Of a DNA stretch of 64,000 nt, positions 57,000-64,000 are shown in pieces. The first letter of the stretch is position 1; each line of letters opens with the position of its first letter. The notes beneath the pieces were generated by a model that was given only the letters and a program-made list of their open reading frames with translations, did not search any database and was not told where the DNA came from. The stretch is from Skeletonema marinoi. Its lineage: Eukaryota; Bacillariophyta; Thalassiosirophyceae; Thalassiosirales; Thalassiosiraceae. The stretch spans positions 434,001 through 498,000 of the forward strand of contig CM060503.1 of assembly GCA_030544225.1 (NCBI GenBank), written 5' to 3'. A program made the position numbers and the translations under genes.

Positions 57000-59900
57000 A
57001 TGAGTAAAGAGCTTCAATTCCGCTTCGACTCAATCACCATGCTGGGCGGAACCTCCGTTTCTCCCTCGGTCGTTGCATTTGACAAACGAACGCTTTACCT
57101 CGGCCAAAATTGGACCATCAAGCTCAAAGAATTGAATAGAGTCAATATTGTCCAAGAAGAAAGTAATGATGATGGTGGCAATTATAGCAGCAGCAATGAC
57201 CGGCGGTACAATCGATACAATAGCGGTGGCAGCGGGCAACAACGGCGACATGGTGCATCTCATCAAGGTACAATAGTAACATTGCAGGGCAAAGGGAAAC
57301 CATTCACTTGCATCACCACCAACAATAACAACAACAATGACGAATTTCACAACTTTTTGGAAGCATTGAAACAAATGCATCGCAAAGTCAAGTTGAAAAA
57401 TAACGAAAAGGATCCCTACGCCGCCTCTGCTGCCGCTTCCAACAATAATCGAAGGGGTGGTGGTATCATGAGGTCAAATTCTAGAAAGCCATTGATTACA
57501 CCTACCGTTTCTCGATCCAACCAACAACAGCAGCAACAACAACAATCGCGTTCCTCATTGCACATGACACCGCAAAAAATGAAGCAGTCTACCGGTGCCT
57601 TTCTCTCTCGCAATCGAACCAAAAATCATGATGATGATGGTGCACACTCCAACAACAAATCTACACGAGGCAATGTCCTCAATGACAATAAAAACTCCTC
57701 TCCATCACTCAATCTACCACCCAAATCACCACGAAATGCCACTCCCACGAAACTACGACGCACTTCTGAAACAGACTCAGATGATTACAATACTAATAAT
57801 CACGACGAGTTTGAATTTGACGATTCCAAAAATGATGATTCTTCCAAAAGAAGGACAAAACCATCGTCACGTGTATTGTTTCATGATAGTGTTGTCAAGC
57901 GGGATAGAAAGCGTGTGAAGGTGAGCAAGTTGCAGAGGAGGATTGAGGAGAAGATGTTGGATGATCGTAGTGATGAGGAGGATGATGATGATGTGGATAT
58001 GAAGCAGACGGAGGAAGTGATGGAAGAGGAGGAGGAAGAAAAGAGTATGATGATGAAGAAGAAGAGATTGAGAAAGGTTGCAGTACGAAAGGATGAGGAT
58101 GATGGGGAGGAGAGTGATGGGTCTGATTTAGAATTTGATGTTGGCACTTCTTCTACAACGGGTGATGTGAGGAAGAAGTTACGTCTTGAAGACGACGATG
58201 ATGATGAAGACAAAGAGGATGAGGGAGACAATGACAGTCCATCTCCGGCTAGAGAAGAAAAGGTCAAGAAAAGTCATGCTAGTGGCAAGACTATCACCGA
58301 TGAAGATACGAGTAGGGAGACGTCACCAGTGACCACTGAGGACGTTGTCGCCGCTGACAATGACGATGACGATTTAGAGGAAGGGGAGGTATCTTCCACC
58401 CCGGAAGAAAAGCCATCTGCAAAGAAAGGACCAGGCACTCTCCACAGTTTCTTTGCACCACGTTTGGCACTATCTAGTAGTTCCTCCAAAACAACAGCGA
58501 AAAGTAGTCTTCCTTCCACATCACCTGTCCCACCAACCCCGACCAAGAAGAAGCAGGCCCTCCACCCATCTACCCCTTCGTCCCGTTCTTCTTCATATAC
58601 TTGGCATAGCTCTCAGACGGTGGAAACAACACCAATTACAATGCAGAAACAAGCCAACAGGTGGGACAGTGTCGCCACTACTACTCCCAAGAAGCCAGCC
58701 AATCCATCACCCGCCCTGTTTAGTTCCTCCCTTGATTCTGGAGCATACTTCAGTAATACTCCTAGGAAAACACCTGCAGGTGGATATGGATCAGATTATG
58801 AAGATGAAGAAGTCGATGATATTTATGGAAACGATACAGATGAGAATACTGAACCTCCCACTCCTCCAATAAGGACTACCTACCACCAACTCCAACAACG
58901 CAACCGCAACCAGATCTCTAGACGCGGAAGAAGACAAGTTTATGGACAACGGGGTGCTGTAGGACGAGCTCGAATTTCAATTCGGAATCCGTATCAAAAC
59001 GATTTCCGTAGGGGCGGCAACAGAATCTCAGAAGCTGATTCTGCACTGGGACGGAAGAATCTAGGTGCAAGGACGTTAGGGCGTGACATGTCAAGGAGGA
59101 AGTTAGGAAAGGCATCTCTTTTTCCAGCCGTGATTGAAGATCAGAATGATGATGATGATGAGGAGGAGGTTGATGACAAACCCAAGATTCCGGGTATTCA
59201 AAATCTTGGTAATACTTGTTATCTCAGTGCCTCGTTGCAGACATTGTATAGCATTCCTCAATTTCTTCACAAGCTCTACCAATCCTATGAGGAATTATGT
59301 TCCTTCAAGGAATTGCCATTGACAACGGCGTTGCTCGAGGTAGCCGTTACCATTGGGGCATTGAAAGAAGAGGATGTTCCCATGATTTCTCCCGATACGG
59401 CACGAAGCACGTTGCTCAGTTCCAAGGCGGCAAATCCGTCGGCATTGAAGAAGCAGATGGATGTGCTTACGGATAAGTTTGCTGGGTACGAACAGCGAGA
59501 TGCTCATGAGTTTCTTGGTGACTTGGTAGACTTTTTGCATGAAGAGTTGGTGGATTCTCCATCGGATGAAAAAGATGACGAGTCCAAAAAGTCGGAAGAA
59601 TCCAACAGTGAGGATGATGAGGCCGACGAAAAACCTGCTACTGTGGTAACTACCGATCTCCCTACGGACGAATATTTCCATCTCAAAGTAAGGGTGTGCC
59701 TCAAATGCAAGTCATGTGGCTATTCCCGATCAAAGGAAGAATTGTATCGTCATTTGTCAATCGATGTGGGTGAAGATGACGACGGTGAATCTTGGGGAGT
59801 GGAGCGGAGCTTGGAGCATTTCTTCCAGGCGGAAGATCGTGAACTGAACTGTGAGAAGTGCGAGGATGGCACTTCTGCCACTCAAACGATGGAGATTATT

Positions 59901-60362
59901 TCTCGGTAAGTCTTTTTTCATGTGATTTCTATGCTGTTGCGAATGTCCAACAAGTTCACTCAACTTTTACCTGTCTTCAAAATGATTTCCAGGCCGAAAG
60001 CGATTCTCTTACATTTCAAAAGATTTATTGTCACCCAAAGAGACAATGGAGAGATGGTCCTTCGAAAGAACAAAGCGAAAATACCTCTGAAGGATTCCCT
60101 ATCAATTTCTTCCTTTTTCAGTGCCGAAGAAGCAAAACCGAATGGTCTCTATCACCTCTGCGGTGTTGTCCATCACGTTGGAAACACTGCTTTTTCTGGT
60201 CATTACACAACTTGTGCCAAGAGAAATCTCGAAGAAGAGTCTGTCGAAGAGCAGTGGGTGTTCTTTGACGACACAGTCGGCCGAAGGCGAACTATCAATT
60301 ATGTCACTGGTAACGAGACGAACCAGAAGAATTGTTACATGGCGTTATACGAGTTGAAGTAA
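57000..60362 (+). CDS. USP-family deubiquitinase with PH-like N-terminus
   Basis: Two exons, 57000-59905 and 59993-60362, joined across an 87-bp intron (GTAAGT...TTCCAG, phase 2), give about 1,091 residues. The catalytic Cys box is GIQNLGNTCYLSASLQTL with the nucleophile near residue 740; QRDAHEFLGDLVDFLHEEL follows. A zinc ribbon is formed by CLKCKSC and CEKC. The His box HHVGNTAFSGHYTTC, near residue 1,039, lies in exon 2. Residues 1-135 resemble the PH-like domain of the USP37/USP26 group. The linker is disordered, with long acidic runs, and carries GTLHSFFAPR near residue 480, similar to a PCNA-binding PIP box but lacking its usual Gln. Probably nuclear, removing ubiquitin from chromatin or replication proteins; the substrate is inferred. 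Confidence 0.88.
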
Positions 60363-60430
60363 ATTTGTGCTGTGAGAGATGATTTGATGTTCGTGTGTTG
60401 TAAATCGCATATATTTTAGATGTCAACATA

Positions 60431-61883
60431 TATAATTAGAACGTTAGCAAGAAGAATGCGCTTGTGGAGTGTATTCAGACTATCAATAACAGCTCCGACT
60501 TCAAGCTCGACTACCAGCCGCCATCACCAAGCGAACTTGGCAAAGTAGGCTTCGAGGGATTGAGCTTGTTTGTTGATGAGGCAAAAAAATCCTCAAAAAA
60601 TAGGATTATTGTTGTAGAGGAATGTCTGTTGACAGACAACGGAGGAATATGATCCAAAGAAGTTTGCCAGTATGATTGCACCTCAGTCTGAATAACTCAA
60701 AATCAAAGGTCATCTTGGTAAACAAGCGGAAGTGAAAACAGTTCTCAACACAAACGAACAAGTTGCCCTCCTTGTCATCCATTCCGTTCACACCATATTG
60801 GGTGTGGATAAGGAGAAAGAGAAGGAAAAGATGCCCCACTCGGACCTGGCCAGGATTAATGGAATCATCAAGACGATCACTCTTCTTGGTATACTTGCGG
60901 ATGCTGGAACGATAAAGCGGGAGTACGCCGATCAAGAGAGAAAGCGGCTCATTCTACCTTGATCTTTGGGAAGGATATCTTGGTGATTTTGGAAACAAGG
61001 TTGCGATTCAGAACCTCCATCAGGGTATTCACAGCAGCACTCAGAAGGGATTTAACACTGGCACCTATGTCAAGAAAGGAGTGAGATACATCAGCAACAA
61101 CCTTAGTCAAGATGTTGGCTTAACATGACTATTACGTCATCCAATTGATGATCATTGAACTTGGTCTGGACGACTTCTGCCATAATTCGACCTTGTCACA
61201 GGTGTCGCAATCTACAAGCAAGGCATTCGAAAGACGATGGATAAGTTGAAGAGGACGCAGGACAAGTTGGGAAGAGCGAAAGCTCAAATGTCCGCCTTTA
61301 GACATTCGGAGGCTACGAAAGCTCAAATGTCCGCTCCTATGAAGGTGTGAACGGTAGGAGTATTCCTTCGGAGGCTACGAAAGCTCAAATGTCCGCTTCA
61401 CACAGAAGTTGTTGGGATCCTCATCACAAAACAGCTTACCGAGATTTATTCAAAAAGGAGGTCGTCCCCATACTGAGGGAGCTGAATAATCTCGAAGCAG
61501 ACACTATCGCGACAACAAGGAAGCTACACAAGAAGCATCGTCAATATCTTTCTCGGGGCCGATTATAGCATCAAAGCCGATCAAGTCAAGCAATTGATCA
61601 GATCTGAGCTTGCGAAGGAATCAAATCAATCGTGGAGCATTGATTTGACTCCCAACACATCAGAAGATTCATAAGAAATATAGATTCATAGTACATATAT
61701 ATTCATTTGTACTGCTGGTGTTGTGAATGTGAAGCTAGTCTAATGAGATCAGCTCAACTTCTGTATTGCAGAGCTGAATGCAAAAGAAGACAATCTAAGC
61801 GAGATTGTTGTATTGTTGGCTGTTCTCGGCGCTGCGCTCAAGGTATTCTCTGTCAATAAGAGCACACATATAATTAGAACGTT
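60431..61883. repeat. 15-bp direct repeats flanking a decayed insert
   Basis: TATAATTAGAACGTT occurs at 60431-60445 and 61869-61883. The repeats lie just past the 3' ends of the convergent USP and MFS genes and bracket the decayed gene, as a target-site duplication would. Confidence 0.55.
60448..61660 (+). pseudogene. Decayed gene of unknown family
   Basis: Plus-strand frames in succession look coding but are interrupted: NNSSDFKLDYQPPSPSELGK (60455-60652), a helical stretch with VNKQ...KTVLNTNEQVALLVIHSVHTI (60720-60962), IYKQGIRKTMDKLKRTQDKLG (about 61205-61280), and FKKEVVPILRELNNLEADTI (to 61568). Several frame changes and stops separate them. The word CGAAAGCTCAAATGTCCGC occurs three times (61277, 61316 and 61378), the last two within a 62-bp direct repeat. 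The protein family is not recognised; it was probably mostly alpha-helical. Confidence 0.4.
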
Positions 61884-61898
61884 TATTATTACCCCAAT

Positions 61899-64000
61899 CT
61901 AAGCTGTTAGAGTCTCACGCTTCATAAAGACAAGTAGAAGATCCGCAACTAAGATCACAAATGACGGGACAAATAGCAAATTCTGAACCTGTCTCAGATT
62001 GATGTACCCAACAGCTGTGATGAAGGCATCCCCCAATGCGCGACCGAGTGTGCCAACAATCGTGGCAAGCAGCCCTGAGTTCAAGGTCCCGGCAGCCAGC
62101 GCTGTCGGGATTACCTTCGATAAGACCGATCCCACAACACCATCAAACGCTTGAACAGAGCAAAACACAAGCAAATATCCAGCGTAATACCTGCCAGGCC
62201 CAACAGCAAAGATATTACCTTCATTGTACGTGTCTGTATCTGCCGACACGAAGTCTGTAGGATCAACCAAAAGTGCCATTCCAACAGTAGCACACGTGAT
62301 CAACCAAAGCATGAGAACCCCATCCTCACGATACTGAGATATCCACCCAACAAAAACGGAAATAGGAATAGTTAGACAACCCACTACCGTGCCCAACGCA
62401 CCAACTTGCTTCAACTCCCAGCCATATCTATTCTTTGTCACCATCGTTGCACCACTAATCAAGTTTTCCACTGTGAATTGCTTTGAAAAGATGAGGAACA
62501 TGCAAAGATGAACAGCTGGGGTCATGTGTCTGGCTACAAATCTAATCTGAGACCAAAAGGATCCATCTTTGTTGGGTGTGGACTGTTCGTTACCAGAACC
62601 AAAGCCAACTCTGTTATCAACAGGACAAGCCGCACAGTCATTCACCTCGTTAGTGCGGGAAGAATTACTGCGGTAATAGCGGATAGAATCATCCCGGTCA
62701 AAGTTCGTAACAGCAGAATCACCTCTTTCGTAAGTGCGGATAGAATCATCGCGCTGAAAGGGTGTAAGCCGGTCGTAGTTGCGGACAGAATCATCGCGCT
62801 CAAAGTTGGTAACATCAGAATCACCCCGTTCGTAATTTGTAACAGTAGAATCACGACGCTCCAAGGGGCTCATTTCATATTCTGACGGGTACGTTTGAAT
62901 TGTCGGAAGAGACTGGATATTCGAATTGGACCGCTCAATCTCCCTCTCCTTCTCCACTTGTTCGATCAGTCCACTTCTCACAGGTTCACGGAACATGCAA
63001 ATCGTTAGAATCAGGTAAATGATCCACAGCACACTCATCAAATAACCAGGGCCAGTCATTCCGTTGAAGTAAAAACTGCCATAGAGAGGTAGGTTCACTT
63101 CAAAGTCGAAGGTGTCCAGCAAAACTGCAATAGCCGGCCCTACTGCCGCGCCTAGTGCAGTAGCCGTACCAAAGGCAGCATTGGCAGCAGTCCTGTAAGC
63201 AAGTGGCGTTGTGTCGGCAATGTACCGTCTATTCATACTCCTCGGGCCTCCCAATCCAGTAAGGAACCTCCCACATAAGGCCATGACAATGCTTTGTTGA
63301 CGATAGGCGCTACTGTACAGAATGTTCCCAGCAATAAGTAGCACGCCACTCGCTAGCAACGGAGATCGGTATGACTTATTGCTCCAAATGGAAAATAAGA
63401 CGGCAGATATAAGTGCAGCCCAGGGCATTGCTCCAATGATCAGGCCTGACATGGCATCTTTCGCACCCAAGGCATTGGCGTATTCCACACTGGATGGTCC
63501 AACGATATAGTAATTCATCATGTATAAGAAACAAGATAGAATATTCAGAACCAGAGAAAAGGACGTGTTGGACGATGACGATGGCGGTTGAGGCTCCAGA
63601 CATTGAGCCTCCAGACCTCGGAACCCTCCAAACCAAGACTCATTGACTCCTTCAGGCTCACGTTTGATCCCATACAGATTAGCCTTGCGTGCGTCCCTCC
63701 ACTGGGCAACAACCAACAAACTGCTCTTGAGGCTCTTTCCCCTCATAATAAGATACTCCGGCATCAAACTCAAGTTATCCATTGCACTCCCCAACAAGAA
63801 ATACTCCCTTAGTGTCGTGATAAAGTTATCACGAACTCCGGAGGCACGACCAGTATACGTCTTTTCAATCGAACGTTGTGTTTTCGATTGAACACACTTG
63901 AAAATGTACACTTGGTACTCAATATCTTCCCCAATGTCGGGATTAGATCGAAGACTTGCATAATCGGGAGGCTGCAGTGGTGGCACCACCTCCGCGCCTG
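61899..64000 (-). CDS. SPX-MFS (VPT/PHT5-type) vacuolar phosphate transporter, 5' partial
   Basis: At least 697 codons, open to the window edge, so the start lies outside. The MFS core resembles plant VPT1/PHT5 and fungal relatives: YIVGPSSVEYANALGAKDAM, SIWSNKSYRSPLL, and GRFLTGLGGPRSMNRRYIAD with the family's arginine-rich loop. It is followed by a long cytosolic loop and a second bundle of membrane helices to 61899. The first 100 visible residues could be the region linking an SPX domain. Such proteins load phosphate into vacuoles under inositol-pyrophosphate control through SPX; SPX itself is not seen. The central loop (62655-62870) contains repeats of RGDSxVTNF and RDDSxRxY. It is convergent with the USP gene. 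Confidence 0.8.
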   Translation of the reverse strand, partial: GAEVVPPLQPPDYASLRSNPDIGEDIEYQVYIFKCVQSKTQRSIEKTYTGRASGVRDNFITTLREYFLLGSAMDNLSLMPEYLIMRGKSLKSSLLVVAQWRDARKANLYGIKREPEGVNESWFGGFRGLEAQCLEPQPPSSSSNTSFSLVLNILSCFLYMMNYYIVGPSSVEYANALGAKDAMSGLIIGAMPWAALISAVLFSIWSNKSYRSPLLASGVLLIAGNILYSSAYRQQSIVMALCGRFLTGLGGPRSMNRRYIADTTPLAYRTAANAAFGTATALGAAVGPAIAVLLDTFDFEVNLPLYGSFYFNGMTGPGYLMSVLWIIYLILTICMFREPVRSGLIEQVEKEREIERSNSNIQSLPTIQTYPSEYEMSPLERRDSTVTNYERGDSDVTNFERDDSVRNYDRLTPFQRDDSIRTYERGDSAVTNFDRDDSIRYYRSNSSRTNEVNDCAACPVDNRVGFGSGNEQSTPNKDGSFWSQIRFVARHMTPAVHLCMFLIFSKQFTVENLISGATMVTKNRYGWELKQVGALGTVVGCLTIPISVFVGWISQYREDGVLMLWLITCATVGMALLVDPTDFVSADTDTYNEGNIFAVGPGRYYAGYLLVFCSVQAFDGVVGSVLSKVIPTALAAGTLNSGLLATIVGTLGRALGDAFITAVGYINLRQVQNLLFVPSFVILVADLLLVFMKRETLTA
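62655..62870 (-). repeat. In-frame repeats in the MFS central loop
   Basis: Four to five degenerate units built on ERGDS-VTNFERDDS and RDDSIRTYERGDS, rich in Arg/Asp/Ser. The charged Ser-containing units might be phosphorylated; that is speculation. Confidence 0.7.

Overview
The window looks like nuclear DNA of a diatom, probably a centric species. The evidence is short GT-AG introns of about 80-110 bp, proteins rich in Ser/Pro/Thr, Asn and acidic runs, an LRR protein with SPT-rich stalks, a BspA-type (DUF285) surface protein, a DOMON protein, a vacuolar SPX-MFS-type transporter, and many paralogous repeats. There is no operon structure. The species cannot be fixed from the sequence alone.

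Layout. 1-6.9 kb: an LRR surface-protein gene split by a 3,483-bp element with perfect 124-bp terminal inverted repeats (TIRs). 6.9-8.5 kb: a second, non-coding TIR-like element with a large hairpin. 8.6-11.9 kb (-): a two-exon RING-like membrane protein. 12-15 kb: decayed gene pieces and a MITE. 15.2-19.2 kb (+): a large AAA-ATPase signalling protein with a vestigial kinase-like N-terminus. 20.1-21.2 kb (+): a Rsa3-like ribosome assembly factor. 21.5-32.9 kb: four minus-strand copies (A-D) of a small P-loop kinase-like gene, in two blocks split by about 5 kb of unrelated DNA. 33.4-38.2 kb: a DOMON protein, the ESCRT-III subunit CHMP1, and a TPR-like, probably organellar protein. 38.8-40.4 kb: a direct duplication around a gene fragment. 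41.6-43.8 kb: a DUF285 surface protein. 43.8-51 kb: a MITE with target-site duplication, two palindromic GTACTCC arrays, and a C2H2-finger gene with a frame break at a G8 run. 51.2-56.1 kb: a TLDc protein and an AT-hook nuclear protein. 56.6-56.8 kb (-): tRNA-Ala(UGC) followed at once by a circularly permuted tRNA-Cys(GCA). 57-60.4 kb (+): a USP deubiquitinase. 60.4-61.9 kb: a decayed gene between 15-bp direct repeats. 61.9-64 kb (-): the 3' part of an SPX-MFS transporter gene.

The strongest discovery candidate is the permuted tRNA-Cys. Its 3' half lies upstream of its 5' half, separated by 6 nt, and the joined halves fold into a canonical 72-nt tRNA with a Cys anticodon and U discriminator. 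The free ends form a bulge-helix-bulge (3 nt, 4 bp, 3 nt) that puts the cuts exactly at 37/38. It lies 7 nt after tRNA-Ala and is followed by a T-run terminator, which suggests one dicistronic pol III transcript.

Other notable signals are the four P-loop copies, each with a different lesion but sharing a nearly identical 1.2-kb tract, with an intron present in B and D and absent in A and C. There are also four 35-bp tandem hairpins with compensatory stem changes, and a recently inserted long-TIR element whose exact removal restores the LRR reading frame.
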